NCBI RefSeq assembly: GCF_030238365.1
Contig: NZ_JASSOT010000053.1
Coordinates: forward strand, 1 to 64,000
Length of the DNA: 64,000 bases
DNA from: Lelliottia wanjuensis
GTDB taxonomy: Bacteria; Pseudomonadota; Gammaproteobacteria; Enterobacterales; Enterobacteriaceae
Direction of reading: 5' to 3'
Position numbers and translations under genes: made by a program. Position 1 is the stretch's first letter. Each line of letters opens with the position of its first letter. Below are positions 13,480-22,909 of the stretch, piece by piece. The notes beneath the pieces are model-generated. The model saw only the letters and a program-made list of their open reading frames with translations, did no database searches and was not told the DNA's origin.

Positions 13480-14205
13480 ATGGCAACATTAACTGCAAAG
13501 AACCTCGCCAAAGCCTATAAAGGCCGCCGCGTCGTGGAAGATGTCAGTCTGACCGTGAACTCCGGTGAAATCGTGGGCCTGCTCGGCCCAAACGGTGCGG
13601 GCAAAACCACCACTTTTTACATGGTCGTCGGCATTGTTCCGCGCGATGCGGGCAACATCATCATTGATGATGAAGACATCAGCCTGCTGCCGCTGCATGC
13701 CCGCGCGCGCCGTGGGATTGGCTATCTGCCGCAGGAAGCGTCGATTTTCCGCCGCCTGAGCGTCTTCGACAACCTGATGGCGGTCCTGCAAATCCGTGAT
13801 GATTTGACCTCCGAACAGCGTCAGGATCGCGCCAACGAGCTGATGGAAGAGTTCCACATCGAACATCTGCGCGACAGTCTGGGTCAGGCCCTCTCCGGTG
13901 GTGAACGCCGCCGCGTGGAAATCGCCCGCGCCCTTGCAGCGAATCCGAAATTTATCCTGCTGGATGAACCTTTTGCGGGCGTTGACCCGATCTCCGTCAT
14001 CGACATCAAGCGAATTATCGAACATCTGCGCGACAGCGGCCTCGGTGTGCTCATTACTGACCACAACGTACGTGAAACGCTGGCGGTTTGTGAACGCGCT
14101 TATATCGTCAGCCAGGGCCATTTAATCGCCCACGGCACGCCACTTGAGATCCTCGAAGACGAGCATGTGAAGCGCGTGTACCTTGGGGAAGACTTCAGAC
14201 TCTGA
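13480..14205 (+). CDS. lptB: LPS transport ATPase LptB
   Basis: A 241-residue ABC ATPase with Walker [14 protein letters not shown] near residue 35, Q-loop LPQEAS, signature ALSGGERRR, and Walker [15 protein letters not shown]. It drives LPS extraction with LptF/LptG, whose genes also lie in this window (21827-24009), closer than in K-12. It starts 6 bp after lptA. Confidence 0.98.
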   Translation: MATLTAKNLAKAYKGRRVVEDVSLTVNSGEIVGLLGPNGAGKTTTFYMVVGIVPRDAGNIIIDDEDISLLPLHARARRGIGYLPQEASIFRRLSVFDNLMAVLQIRDDLTSEQRQDRANELMEEFHIEHLRDSLGQALSGGERRRVEIARALAANPKFILLDEPFAGVDPISVIDIKRIIEHLRDSGLGVLITDHNVRETLAVCERAYIVSQGHLIAHGTPLEILEDEHVKRVYLGEDFRL

Positions 14206-14252
14206 TAGGGTAGAGGTTAAGTCACGCCAAAGCGGGGAAAAACGCTCTGAAC

Positions 14253-15686
14253 ATGAAGCAAGGTTTGCAATTAAGGCTCAGCCAGCAACTGGCGATGACG
14301 CCACAGCTACAACAGGCGATCCGTCTGTTGCAGCTGTCCACGTTAGAACTTCAGCAGGAACTCCAGCAAGCGCTGGATAGCAATCCACTGCTGGAGCAAA
14401 CCGATCTTCATGACGAGGTAGATACCCAGGAAAAGCAGGACACCGAATCCCTTGATACGGCAGACGCACTCGAACAAAAAGAGATGCCCGACGAGCTCCC
14501 GCTCGATGCCAGTTGGGATGAGATCTACACCGCCGGAACGCCTTCCGGCACGCGTGCAGACTACCAGGACGACGAGTTACCCGTCTATCAGGGTGAAACC
14601 ACCCAGTCGCTGCAGGATTATCTGATGTGGCAGGTGGAGCTCACGCCGTTCACCGAAACCGATCGCGCGATTGCCACCTCCATTGTCGATGCCGTGGATG
14701 ACACCGGCTATTTGACCGTCTCGCTGGAAGATATTCTGGAGAGCGTCGGCAACGGCGATATCGATCTCGATGAGATCGAAGCGGTGCTCAAGCGCATCCA
14801 GCGCTTTGATCCGGTCGGCGTCGCAGCGAAAGATCTGCGCGATTGTCTGTTGATCCAGCTCTCCCAGTTCGCCAAAGAGACGCCGTGGATCGACGAAGCG
14901 CGGCTGATCATCAGCGAGCATTTAGATCTGCTGGCGAATCACGACTTCCGCTCCCTGATGCGCGTCACGCGTCTGAAAGAAGATGTGCTGAAAGAGGCGG
15001 TGAATCTGATTCAGTCCCTCGATCCGCGCCCCGGACAGTCGATCCAGACTGGCGAACCTGAGTATGTGATCCCTGACGTGCTGGTGCGCAAACACAATGG
15101 CCGCTGGACCGTTGAACTCAATTCCGACAGCATTCCTCGCCTGCAGATCAATCAGCAATACGCCTCCATGTGCACCAGCGTGCGCAACGATTCCGACAAT
15201 CAATACATCCGCAGCAATCTTCAGGAAGCGCGATGGCTGATCAAAAGCCTCGAGAGCCGAAATGATACCTTGCTCCGGGTCAGTCGCTGTATTGTCGAGC
15301 AGCAGCAGGCGTTTTTCGATCAGGGCGAAGAGTTTATGAAACCGATGGTGCTGGCGGATATCGCCCAGGCCGTCGAGATGCACGAATCGACCATTTCGCG
15401 CGTGACCACGCAGAAGTATCTGCACAGCCCGCGCGGTATTTTTGAGCTTAAGTATTTCTTCTCCAGCCATGTGAATACCGAGGGCGGCGGCGAAGCCTCG
15501 TCGACGGCCATTCGTGCTCTGGTGAAGAAGTTGATCGCCGCGGAAAACCCCGCGAAGCCACTGAGTGACAGTAAGTTAACCACCATGCTGTCCGATCAGG
15601 GTATTATGGTGGCACGTCGTACTGTTGCGAAGTATCGAGAGTCTTTATCCATTCCGCCGTCTAACCAGCGTAAACAACTGGTTTGA
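14253..15686 (+). CDS. rpoN: RNA polymerase sigma-54 factor
   Basis: A 477-residue sigma-54. N-terminal region I is Gln/Leu-rich ([20 protein letters not shown]), region II is acidic, and the C terminus carries the RpoN box [10 protein letters not shown] near residue 455. It directs transcription of nitrogen-related and other -24/-12 promoters with AAA activators. It follows lptB by 47 bp and leads into hpf-ptsN-rapZ-npr. Confidence 0.98.
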   Translation: MKQGLQLRLSQQLAMTPQLQQAIRLLQLSTLELQQELQQALDSNPLLEQTDLHDEVDTQEKQDTESLDTADALEQKEMPDELPLDASWDEIYTAGTPSGTRADYQDDELPVYQGETTQSLQDYLMWQVELTPFTETDRAIATSIVDAVDDTGYLTVSLEDILESVGNGDIDLDEIEAVLKRIQRFDPVGVAAKDLRDCLLIQLSQFAKETPWIDEARLIISEHLDLLANHDFRSLMRVTRLKEDVLKEAVNLIQSLDPRPGQSIQTGEPEYVIPDVLVRKHNGRWTVELNSDSIPRLQINQQYASMCTSVRNDSDNQYIRSNLQEARWLIKSLESRNDTLLRVSRCIVEQQQAFFDQGEEFMKPMVLADIAQAVEMHESTISRVTTQKYLHSPRGIFELKYFFSSHVNTEGGGEASSTAIRALVKKLIAAENPAKPLSDSKLTTMLSDQGIMVARRTVAKYRESLSIPPSNQRKQLV

Positions 15687-15708
15687 CACAACCGATAAGG
15701 AAGACACT

Positions 15709-15996
15709 ATGCAGCTCAACATCACAGGACACAACGTCGAGATCACTGAAGCCCTGCGCGATTTTGTGAATACCAAATTCGCCAAGCTGGAGCAGTATTT
15801 CGAGAGGATCAACCAGGTCTACATTGTGTTAAAAGTGGAGAAAGTGACTCATATCTCGGACGCAACCCTGCATATTAACGGGGGCGAAATCCATGCCAGT
15901 GCGGAAGGGCAAGACATGTATGCGGCTATCGACGGCTTGATTGACAAGCTGGCACGACAGCTTAATAAACATAAAGATAAACTGAAACAACACTAA
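15709..15996 (+). CDS. hpf: Short ribosome hibernation promoting factor
   Basis: A 95-residue protein (MQLNITGHNVEITEALRDF) of the short HPF/YfiA family, which converts 90S dimers to inactive 100S ribosomes in stationary phase. The start at 15709 has AAGGAAG eight bases upstream; the longer open frame reaches back into rpoN and is not used. It lacks the long-HPF C-terminal extension, as expected for gamma-proteobacteria. Confidence 0.97.
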   Translation: MQLNITGHNVEITEALRDFVNTKFAKLEQYFERINQVYIVLKVEKVTHISDATLHINGGEIHASAEGQDMYAAIDGLIDKLARQLNKHKDKLKQH

Positions 15997-16024
15997 TTGT
16001 CCGGGCAGTTAACGGGTGCAGGGC

Positions 16025-16053
16025 GGCCTGTTGTGAAACACAACAGGCCATTT
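16025..16053 (+). terminator. Hairpin between hpf and ptsN
   Basis: GGCCTGTTGTG and CACAACAGGCC form an 11-bp perfect stem with an AAA loop, followed by ATTT. The T tract is weak, so it may attenuate rather than fully terminate transcription into ptsN. Confidence 0.65.
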
Positions 16054-16078
16054 GTACAGTTAGCGCTTAGGTGAAATT

Positions 16079-16570
16079 ATGATGAACAACGATTCCTCGC
16101 TTCAATTGAGTCATGTCCTTAACCAGGAATGTACCCGCAGTGGCGTTCACTGCCAGAGCAAAAAACGCGCTCTGGAGATCATCAGTGAACTGGCCGCTAA
16201 ACAGTTAAGCCTGCCACCTCAGGTGGTGTTCGAGGCCATTCTGACCCGTGAAAAAATGGGCAGTACCGGCATCGGCAATGGCATTGCCATTCCACATGGC
16301 AAACTGGAAGAAGACACACTACGCGCCGTCGGCGTTTTTGTGCAGCTTGAAACGCCGATCGCTTTTGATGCGATTGATAACCAGCCGGTGGATTTGCTTT
16401 TCGCTCTCCTGGTGCCTGCTGACCAGACGAAAACCCATCTGCATACGCTTTCGCTGGTGGCAAAACGTCTGGCGGATAAAACCATTTGCCGCCGTCTGCG
16501 CGCAGCCCAAAGTGATGAAGAGCTGTACCAAATTATCACCGAAGCGGAAGGCAATCAGGATGATGCGTAA
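16079..16570 (+). CDS. ptsN: PTS IIA-Ntr regulatory protein
   Basis: A 163-residue EIIA-Ntr with the phospho-accepting histidine in IAIPHGKLEED near residue 73. It is the end point of the PtsP-NPr-PtsN chain and controls potassium uptake, phosphate signalling and other targets by phosphorylation state. Two adjacent ATGs (16079 and 16082) are possible starts, differing by one residue. It is co-linear with rapZ and npr. Confidence 0.97.
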   Translation: MMNNDSSLQLSHVLNQECTRSGVHCQSKKRALEIISELAAKQLSLPPQVVFEAILTREKMGSTGIGNGIAIPHGKLEEDTLRAVGVFVQLETPIAFDAIDNQPVDLLFALLVPADQTKTHLHTLSLVAKRLADKTICRRLRAAQSDEELYQIITEAEGNQDDA

Positions 16571-16615
16571 CCAGGAGATGGCCTTCACATCTGCAGTCGT
16601 GAGGAGAAACGGAAC

Positions 16616-17470
16616 ATGGTGCTGATGATCGTCAGCGGTCGTTCAGGCTCGGGGAAATCCGTGGCCTTGCGCGCCCTTGAAGATATGGGATTTTACTGCG
16701 TCGACAACCTTCCGGTAGTGCTGCTGCCTGACCTGGCGCGGACGCTGGCGGACCGGCAGATCTCTGCCGCCGTCAGTATCGACGTGCGTAACATGCCGGA
16801 ATCCCCGGAAATCTTCGAGCAGGCAATGAACAGCCTGCCGGAGAACTTCACACCTCAGCTGCTGTTCCTGGACGCTGACCGTAACACGCTGATCCGTCGC
16901 TACAGCGACACCCGTCGTCTGCACCCGCTGTCCAGCAAGAATCTGTCGCTCGAGAGCGCCATCGACGAAGAGAGCGATCTGCTGGAGCCCCTGCGTTCCC
17001 GCGCAGATCTGATCGTCGATACCTCCGAGATGTCCGTTCACGAGCTGGCAGAGATGCTGCGTACCCGTCTGCTGGGCAAACGCGAGCGTGAGCTGACGAT
17101 GGTGTTCGAGTCCTTTGGTTTCAAACACGGCATTCCCATCGATGCGGATTATGTCTTCGACGTGCGCTTCCTGCCGAACCCGCACTGGGATCCGAAACTG
17201 CGTCCAATGACCGGTCTGGACAAGCCGGTGGCGGCGTTCCTTGACCGGCACACAGAAGTTCACAATTTTATCTACCAGACGCGAAGCTACCTTGAGCTAT
17301 GGTTACCTATGCTGGAAACCAACAACCGCAGTTACCTGACGGTGGCGATTGGTTGTACCGGCGGTAAACATCGTTCGGTGTATATTGCCGAACAGCTGGC
17401 CGATTATTTCCGCTCACGCGGTAAAAACGTTCAGTCTCGTCATCGCACGCTGGAAAAACGTAAAACATGA
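16616..17470 (+). CDS. rapZ: RNase adapter protein RapZ
   Basis: A 284-residue P-loop protein with Walker A GRSGSGKS near residue 8 and a conserved C-terminal RNA-binding half ending [10 protein letters not shown]. It recruits RNase E to the sRNA GlmZ and so tunes GlmS and amino-sugar synthesis. GAGGAGAAAC precedes the ATG. The stop overlaps the npr start by four bases. Confidence 0.97.
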   Translation: MVLMIVSGRSGSGKSVALRALEDMGFYCVDNLPVVLLPDLARTLADRQISAAVSIDVRNMPESPEIFEQAMNSLPENFTPQLLFLDADRNTLIRRYSDTRRLHPLSSKNLSLESAIDEESDLLEPLRSRADLIVDTSEMSVHELAEMLRTRLLGKRERELTMVFESFGFKHGIPIDADYVFDVRFLPNPHWDPKLRPMTGLDKPVAAFLDRHTEVHNFIYQTRSYLELWLPMLETNNRSYLTVAIGCTGGKHRSVYIAEQLADYFRSRGKNVQSRHRTLEKRKT

Positions 17471-17739
17471 CCGTAAAACATACTGTTGAAATCACCAACA
17501 AGCTGGGCATGCACGCCCGCCCGGCGATGAAGCTGTTTGAACTGATGCAAGGGTTTGATGCCGAAGTGCTGCTGCGTAACGACGAAGGCACAGAGGCAGA
17601 AGCCAACAGCGTGATTGCGCTGCTGATGCTGGATTCGGCAAAAGGACGTCAGATCGAAGTGGAAGCGACCGGCCCGCAGGAAGTGGAAGCCCTGGCTGCG
17701 GTCGTGGCGCTGTTCAACGCTGGATTTGATGAGGACTAA
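17467..17739 (+). CDS. npr: Phosphocarrier protein NPr
   Basis: A 90-residue HPr-like protein with the phosphorylated histidine in [11 protein letters not shown] at residue 16. It carries phosphate from PtsP to PtsN. Its ATG overlaps the rapZ stop. It ends 8 bp from the convergent mtgA stop; K-12 has yrbL here, which is absent. Confidence 0.97.
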   Translation: MTVKHTVEITNKLGMHARPAMKLFELMQGFDAEVLLRNDEGTEAEANSVIALLMLDSAKGRQIEVEATGPQEVEALAAVVALFNAGFDED

Positions 17740-17747
17740 GTCCTCAT

Positions 17748-18473
17748 CTAGTACAATTTATTCCCGGTCATAAACCCTTCCCCGCCCAGCTGTCGCATCT
17801 GGCGCATAATCCATGCCTGACGATTGCGGACGTACCCTGACGGGGCATCCGCTTTAAAGCGGATGGGGTTCGGCAGTACCGCGGCCAGCAGCGCGGCCTC
17901 GGCGAGGGTCAGGCGGCTGGCAGGTTTGTGGAAATAGCGCTGAGCTGCCGCCTCGACACCAAACACCCCATCACCAAATTCGGCGATATTCAGATAGACC
18001 GTCAGAATACGTTTTTTACTCCAGACGGTTTCCATGCCTAACGTCAGGCCCGCTTCCAGCCCTTTTCGCACCCAGCTTCTGCCATCCCATAAAAACAGAT
18101 TTTTCGCGGTCTGCTGAGAAAGCGTCGAAGCCCCGCGCACGCGGTTTTCGTTACGCTCATTGTGGGCCAGCGCTTTTTCAATCGCCGAAACGTCAAAGCC
18201 CCAGTGATCCGGGAATTTCTGATCTTCCGCCGCAATCACCGCCAGACCCATCCAGGGTGAGATCTCATCCATGCTCACCCAGTCAGAGTGGGCCACATAG
18301 CTGAAATCCCCCGTCAGCCATGCGCCGAGCTGGCGCTCGACCATCACCGCAGAAAACGGCACCGGCAGAATGCTGAAGAGCGCAATACCGCCGCCCCAGA
18401 ACACCGCCAGCGCCAGCACCACGCGCAGCAAAATGCGTTTCGCCCACGCGACAGGAGACCGTTTTTTACTCAC
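17748..18473 (-). CDS. mtgA: Monofunctional peptidoglycan glycosyltransferase MtgA
   Basis: A 241-residue GT51 glycosyltransferase that polymerises lipid II into glycan strands. There is one N-terminal membrane helix (about 13-33), then catalytic motifs [45 protein letters not shown] and AAQRYF. No transpeptidase domain, as usual. The start is GTG at 18473, overlapping the elbB stop in GTGA, so translation is probably coupled. Confidence 0.96.
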   Translation of the reverse strand: MSKKRSPVAWAKRILLRVVLALAVFWGGGIALFSILPVPFSAVMVERQLGAWLTGDFSYVAHSDWVSMDEISPWMGLAVIAAEDQKFPDHWGFDVSAIEKALAHNERNENRVRGASTLSQQTAKNLFLWDGRSWVRKGLEAGLTLGMETVWSKKRILTVYLNIAEFGDGVFGVEAAAQRYFHKPASRLTLAEAALLAAVLPNPIRFKADAPSGYVRNRQAWIMRQMRQLGGEGFMTGNKLY

Positions 18474-19123
18474 CGGGAGAGCACCATAACACGTTCCACC
18501 AGCTTCTCAATGCCGGTTGCCGCTTCGGCGATGTTTTGCGCCAGCATATAGGCAGGGGTAGTGACGATTTTGTTGTCCTCATCGACAACGATATCTTCCA
18601 CCGGGCACGGGACGTGCTCGCCGCCCATCTCTTCGATCACTTCAGCGGTATCGATGTCCGTCCCAATGGTGAGACGCAGCGGGAAATCAAAAATCTTAGG
18701 CAGCATTGCCGGGGCGATGCACATAAAGCCCAGCGGTTTACCCGCGGCGTGCATCTGCTGCGCCAGGTTTTTCAGCGCGTCGTCCACCCGGCATTCACTG
18801 CCCTGGCTTGCGAAATTACTCAAATTTTTCGCCGCACCAAAACCACCCGCCACGATCAGGGCGTCCAGCTCATCGGCATTGGCCTGCGCCAGCGGCTGGA
18901 TATTGCCCCGGGCAATGCGCGCGGCTTCAATCAGCACATTGCGGGTTTCAGGCATCGATTCACCAGACAAATGATTGATAACATCTGCCTGATTTTTATC
19001 CGGCGCAAAACAGACGGCTTCCGCCCCCTGTTTTGCCAGCGCAAGCAGCGTCAGAACGGACTCGTGAATCTCTGCGCCGTCGTAAACGCCGCATCCGCTC
19101 AGGACTACACCCACCTTTTTCAT
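18470..19123 (-). CDS. elbB: DJ-1/PfpI-family glyoxalase ElbB
   Basis: A 217-residue protein beginning [16 protein letters not shown], with [16 protein letters not shown] in the middle: the isoprenoid-biosynthesis-labelled DJ-1/PfpI group. E. coli ElbB is reported to have glyoxalase activity; the physiological role is unsettled. The start at 19123 matches K-12; 12 further codons upstream are open. It overlaps mtgA by four bases, and ArcZ starts on the opposite strand 120 bp away. Confidence 0.93.
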   Translation of the reverse strand: MKKVGVVLSGCGVYDGAEIHESVLTLLALAKQGAEAVCFAPDKNQADVINHLSGESMPETRNVLIEAARIARGNIQPLAQANADELDALIVAGGFGAAKNLSNFASQGSECRVDDALKNLAQQMHAAGKPLGFMCIAPAMLPKIFDFPLRLTIGTDIDTAEVIEEMGGEHVPCPVEDIVVDEDNKIVTTPAYMLAQNIAEAATGIEKLVERVMVLSR

Positions 19124-19227
19124 TTCGCTGTTCCTTCTCTCCAACTGTCTGAAGCACATTAATAATTTTGATTAAAACGCTATGCTTCACACATTTCACT
19201 GATTCCTGTAACAAATCATTTAAGATT

Positions 19228-19236
19228 TGCTATCTT
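19228..19236 (+). promoter_or_regulatory. Extended -10 promoter of arcZ
   Basis: TGCTATCTT is an extended -10 (TGnTATnnT) ending seven bases before the inferred ArcZ 5' end at 19243. The -35 at the expected place (GTAACA, 19208-19213) is poor, which fits an extended -10 or activated promoter. Confidence 0.6.
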
Positions 19237-19242
19237 ATCTGC

Positions 19243-19365
19243 GTGCGGCCTAAATTTTCAGGCAGCGTCAATGTAGTCACAATACTAAAAAAACAGGCGC
19301 GGCCAAGATTTCCCTGGTGTTGGCGCAGTATTCGCGCACCCCGGTTTAGCCGGGGTCATTTTTTT
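19243..19365 (+). ncRNA. arcZ: Hfq-dependent small RNA ArcZ (RyhA)
   Basis: A roughly 123-nt sRNA between elbB and arcB, on the strand opposite to both, exactly where K-12 has arcZ. It begins GTGCGGCC, and the 3' half keeps the seed region GGCCAAGATTTCCCTGGTGT, then TGGCGCAGTATTCGCGC and a terminator stem ACCCCGG-TTTAG-CCGGGGT with CATTTTTTT. The 5' half (about 19251-19300) differs clearly from K-12, as expected because RNase E removes it from the active form. ArcZ activates rpoS translation and represses several mRNAs; in E. coli it and ArcA/ArcB regulate each other. Its 3' end overlaps the arcB stop antisense. Confidence 0.93.
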
Positions 19366-21689
19366 CTGGATTCCACCCAGGCTTTCAACACGTCGACGTC
19401 GTTCTGCCACTCTTGTTTCATCTCCTCAACCCATTCACCCACGTTATCCCACCACGCCGGTAAATCCGGAGACTGGATCTGCTGACCCAACTGCTGCAAA
19501 TGACGTAATCCGACTGAACCGGCCGCACCTTTTATTTTGTGCCCTTCTTCGACGATACCTTTCTGATCGCGCGCCGTCAGGTTGGATTCCAGCACGTTCA
19601 AATAGCCCGGCATCATTTTCTCGAACACGGCCAGGCCATCGGTAATCAGCTTCGGCCCGACCAAATCGATGTACTGCTCAAGCATCGCGATATCCAGAAG
19701 TGATTGTGCTTTTTCGCTCTCTACAGGCGTCATCGTGCTCTCCTCTTCGTCATTGGTATCCCAGAACTTCTTGATCATGGCAGTCAGGGCAGGCACCGCC
19801 AGCGGTTTGCTGAGCACGTCGTCCATCCCGGCATCGAGGTACTCTTTTTTGTCCTTCAGCACGTTCGCGGTCAGGGCCACCAGCGGCGGCAACTCATCGC
19901 GGGCATAACGACGCGTTAGCTCGCGAGAGATATCCAGCCCGGTCATGTCCGGCAGCTGAATATCCAGCAGCACGAGGTCATACTCGCCCGGCGTGAACAT
20001 CTCCAGCGCGGCCGTTCCGGTCATCGCCACATCCACGCTGTTCCCCAGTTTCTCCAGTACGGAGCGGGCAACAATCACGTTCAGCTCAATATCTTCCACC
20101 AGCAGGACGTGCAGGGCCGGCAGCGGCAGTTCGTCGTTCTCGAAGGTATCTTCCACCTCTTCGGCGACCGCAGGCGCATGCACCGTCAGGGTAAAGATCG
20201 AGCCTTTGCCCTGCTGGCTGGAAACGGTGATATCCCCGCCCATGCTCTTCGCCAGACGGCGCGATACGGCCAGGCCAATCCCGGTGCCCGTTGCCGGTTT
20301 GCCGCCATTGCTGTCTTTCACCTGATAATACATGGCGAAGATCTTGTCCTGCTCCTCCTGCGGAATACCGATCCCGGAATCTTCCACCTCGAAGTGCAGC
20401 ATATCGCCCGCGTCGAAGCGGATCCGCACCACCACTTCACCCTTCTGGGTGAACTTGACGGCGTTACTGATGAGATTCCACAGGATCTGGCGCAGACGCG
20501 TACCGTCCGTCACCACTTTATGCGGCAGCGGCAGGGACGGCTCAAGCACAAAGCGCAGCCCTTTTTGCTGGGCCTGCAGGCCGGAGAGGTTTTCAAGATC
20601 CGCCAGGAACCCGGTGAAGTCGACAGGCTGGTTATCCAGCTGGACTTTACGGCGCTCCATTTTATCCATATCGATAATATCGTTGAAGATATTGCCCAGC
20701 GTCACCGCGGAAACGTGGATGGTCTTGAGGTATTTTTCCTGCTCGCCGGTCAGGTCGGTATCCAGCAGAATGCGGCTCAGGCCGACGATACCGTTCAGCG
20801 GCGTACGCAGCTCGTGGCTGATGGTTGAAATGAAGGTCGTCTTGTCGCGGCTGGCGCGCTCCAGCGCATCCTGGTAGCGCTTACGTTCGGTAATATCGCG
20901 CCCAAAGCCCATCAGGCCGTGGCGTTTCCCCACGCGATCGTAGTAAGGCACTTTACGGATTTCGAAACAGGCTTTGCGACCGTCGGGATAATCCAGCCAC
21001 TGCTCGTAGGTCAGGGAGACGTTATGACGGAACACCTTCTCGTCGGTTTCGATAACCTTGGCTGCAGCCTCTTCGGAGTAGACATCCTGCGGCTTGAGGT
21101 GAATCAGCTGTTTTTCGCTTTTGCCTGTCAGCAGCTCCATCGCCCGGTTACAGCCGGAGAACTCTTTATCCTCGTTGCGATAGAAAACCAGGTCCGGCGA
21201 AGCGTCGAGGAAGGAGCGCAGAAAGGAGGATTGCTGCTCAAGCTGGATCTGCGTGACTTCACGCTCTTTCATCTCTACCTTCAGCTGTTCCAGCGTCGCC
21301 TGACGTTCGGCTTCCGCTTTCTCACGATCCGAAATCTCCTGGTTCAGCTGCGCAATGTTATCTTTCAGCTGGACGTTAAGTTTGAGATCGCGCTCGCGCA
21401 TCTCTTCAAGCTTTTGCACCAGGCGGGAAAGACGCTGGCGCGACTCTTCCAGCTGTTCCACCACCACCGACAGGAAATAGACCGCCCAGGGAGTGATCAA
21501 CAGGCCAAAGAAGATCGAGCGGATAACGTCGATACTTTCAACCTGGCCGTGGAGCACCATAGTGACGGCCATCTGCACGACAATCGCCAGCACCACCAGC
21601 GCCAGAGCCAACAGCAGTGAGAAACGTACCAGGCCGAGCTTCATCATCAGGTCGACGTAGTACTGTGCAAGCATACGAATTTGCTTCAT
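19356..21689 (-). CDS. arcB: Hybrid sensor histidine kinase ArcB
   Basis: A 777-residue tripartite kinase sensing quinone redox state and phosphorylating ArcA. It has two N-terminal membrane helices (about 20-45 and 58-78), a coiled coil to about 150, a PAS domain, a kinase with H-box FISTISHELRTPLNG near 285-300 and GTGIGLAVSRRLAKS, a receiver with DLVLLDIQLPDMTG near 570, and an HPt domain with EEGHKIKGAAGSV near 715. The ATG at 21689 gives the K-12 N terminus MKQIRMLAQYYVD. Upstream lies lptG rather than yhcC, so its transcription context differs from K-12. Confidence 0.98.
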   Translation of the reverse strand: MKQIRMLAQYYVDLMMKLGLVRFSLLLALALVVLAIVVQMAVTMVLHGQVESIDVIRSIFFGLLITPWAVYFLSVVVEQLEESRQRLSRLVQKLEEMRERDLKLNVQLKDNIAQLNQEISDREKAEAERQATLEQLKVEMKEREVTQIQLEQQSSFLRSFLDASPDLVFYRNEDKEFSGCNRAMELLTGKSEKQLIHLKPQDVYSEEAAAKVIETDEKVFRHNVSLTYEQWLDYPDGRKACFEIRKVPYYDRVGKRHGLMGFGRDITERKRYQDALERASRDKTTFISTISHELRTPLNGIVGLSRILLDTDLTGEQEKYLKTIHVSAVTLGNIFNDIIDMDKMERRKVQLDNQPVDFTGFLADLENLSGLQAQQKGLRFVLEPSLPLPHKVVTDGTRLRQILWNLISNAVKFTQKGEVVVRIRFDAGDMLHFEVEDSGIGIPQEEQDKIFAMYYQVKDSNGGKPATGTGIGLAVSRRLAKSMGGDITVSSQQGKGSIFTLTVHAPAVAEEVEDTFENDELPLPALHVLLVEDIELNVIVARSVLEKLGNSVDVAMTGTAALEMFTPGEYDLVLLDIQLPDMTGLDISRELTRRYARDELPPLVALTANVLKDKKEYLDAGMDDVLSKPLAVPALTAMIKKFWDTNDEEESTMTPVESEKAQSLLDIAMLEQYIDLVGPKLITDGLAVFEKMMPGYLNVLESNLTARDQKGIVEEGHKIKGAAGSVGLRHLQQLGQQIQSPDLPAWWDNVGEWVEEMKQEWQNDVDVLKAWVESRKK

Positions 21690-21787
21690 AGGGGATCCCT
21701 TCACGACTTCATCGCTCAATAATACTCAAATTCCGGGCAAGGCGTTGAAGGTTGTGTGAAAAAGTGCGGCGTGAATCAGGAGATTAG

Positions 21788-21815
21788 CCTCACTCCCGGC
21801 GATGCGGGAGTGAGG
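21788..21815. terminator. Palindrome between lptG and arcB
   Basis: CCTCACTCCCG and CGGGAGTGAGG form an 11-bp perfect stem with a 6-nt loop, 12 bp beyond the lptG stop. No T tract follows on either strand. It is the only candidate barrier between lptFG transcripts and arcB. Confidence 0.55.
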
Positions 21816-21826
21816 AGGTGTGGCGA

Positions 21827-22909
21827 TCAGGAGCGTCTGAGAAGCAGCCAGAGGCTTATCAGGAGGAACGAGGCGCTCGGGAGCAGCGCGCCAATCAGCG
21901 GAGGAATTCCGTAGACCAGCGTCAGCGGGCCAAAAATCTGGTCCAGCACGTAGAAGACAAAGCCGAAGCTGATACCGGTCACCACGCGCACGCCCATCGG
22001 CACGCTACGCAGCGGCCCGAAGATAAACGACAGGGCCATCAGCATCATCACCGCCACGGACATCGGCTGGAAGATTTTGCTCCACATGTTGAGCTGATAA
22101 CGTCCGGCGTCCTGGCCGCTCGACTTCAGGTACTTCACGTAGTTATGCAAACCGCTGATCGACAGCGCATCCGGATCCAGCGCCACCACGCCCAGTTTGT
22201 CAGGCGTCAGATTGGTTTTCCAGGTGCCGGACACGGTTTGCGACCCGGTGATTTGCTTAGGATCGGTCAGATTGGATTCGTCCACCTGCGACAAACGCCA
22301 GAGCTTTTGCGCCGGATCGAATTTCGCCGTGGCGGCATAACGCACGGACTGCAGACGACGATTATCGTTGAAGGCGTAAATACTCACGCCGCCCAGTTCG
22401 TCATCGCCTTTCACTCGTTCAATGTAAACAAAGTTGTGACCGTCTTTCGCCCACAGCCCTTGCTGGGTCGAAAGCAACGAGCCGCCGTACATGGCTTGCG
22501 CACGGTAATTACGCGCCATCTGCTCGCCCTGCGGCGCAACCCATTCGCCGATGGCCATCGTCAGGAGAACCAGCGGGATCGCGGTTTTCATCACCGACAT
22601 CGCCACCTGCATACGGGTAAAGCCGGAAGCCTGCATCACCACCAGTTCACTGCGCTGGGCCAGCATCCCCAGACCCAGCAGTGCGCCTAACAGCGCGGCC
22701 ATCGGGAAGAAGATCTGCACATCTTTTGGAATGCTGAGAAGGGTATACATCCCGGCACCCAGGGCGTCATAGCTCCCCTGCCCTGCCTTTTTCAGCTGGT
22801 CGACAAACTTGATGATGCCCGAGAGCGACACCAGCATGAACAAGGTCATCATGATGGTGGTAAAAATGGTTTTACCGATATAGCGGTCAAGAACGCGAAA
22901 AGCCTGCAT
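21827..22909 (-). CDS. lptG: LPS export permease LptG
   Basis: A 360-residue YjgP/YjgQ-family permease: membrane helices at about 15-35, 60-80 and 100-120, a periplasmic jellyroll domain (about 135-265), then three more helices. With LptF and the ATPase LptB it extracts LPS from the inner membrane. Its ATG overlaps the lptF stop by one base. It is the outer gene of a block that lies elsewhere in K-12. Confidence 0.97.
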   Translation of the reverse strand: MQAFRVLDRYIGKTIFTTIMMTLFMLVSLSGIIKFVDQLKKAGQGSYDALGAGMYTLLSIPKDVQIFFPMAALLGALLGLGMLAQRSELVVMQASGFTRMQVAMSVMKTAIPLVLLTMAIGEWVAPQGEQMARNYRAQAMYGGSLLSTQQGLWAKDGHNFVYIERVKGDDELGGVSIYAFNDNRRLQSVRYAATAKFDPAQKLWRLSQVDESNLTDPKQITGSQTVSGTWKTNLTPDKLGVVALDPDALSISGLHNYVKYLKSSGQDAGRYQLNMWSKIFQPMSVAVMMLMALSFIFGPLRSVPMGVRVVTGISFGFVFYVLDQIFGPLTLVYGIPPLIGALLPSASFLLISLWLLLRRS

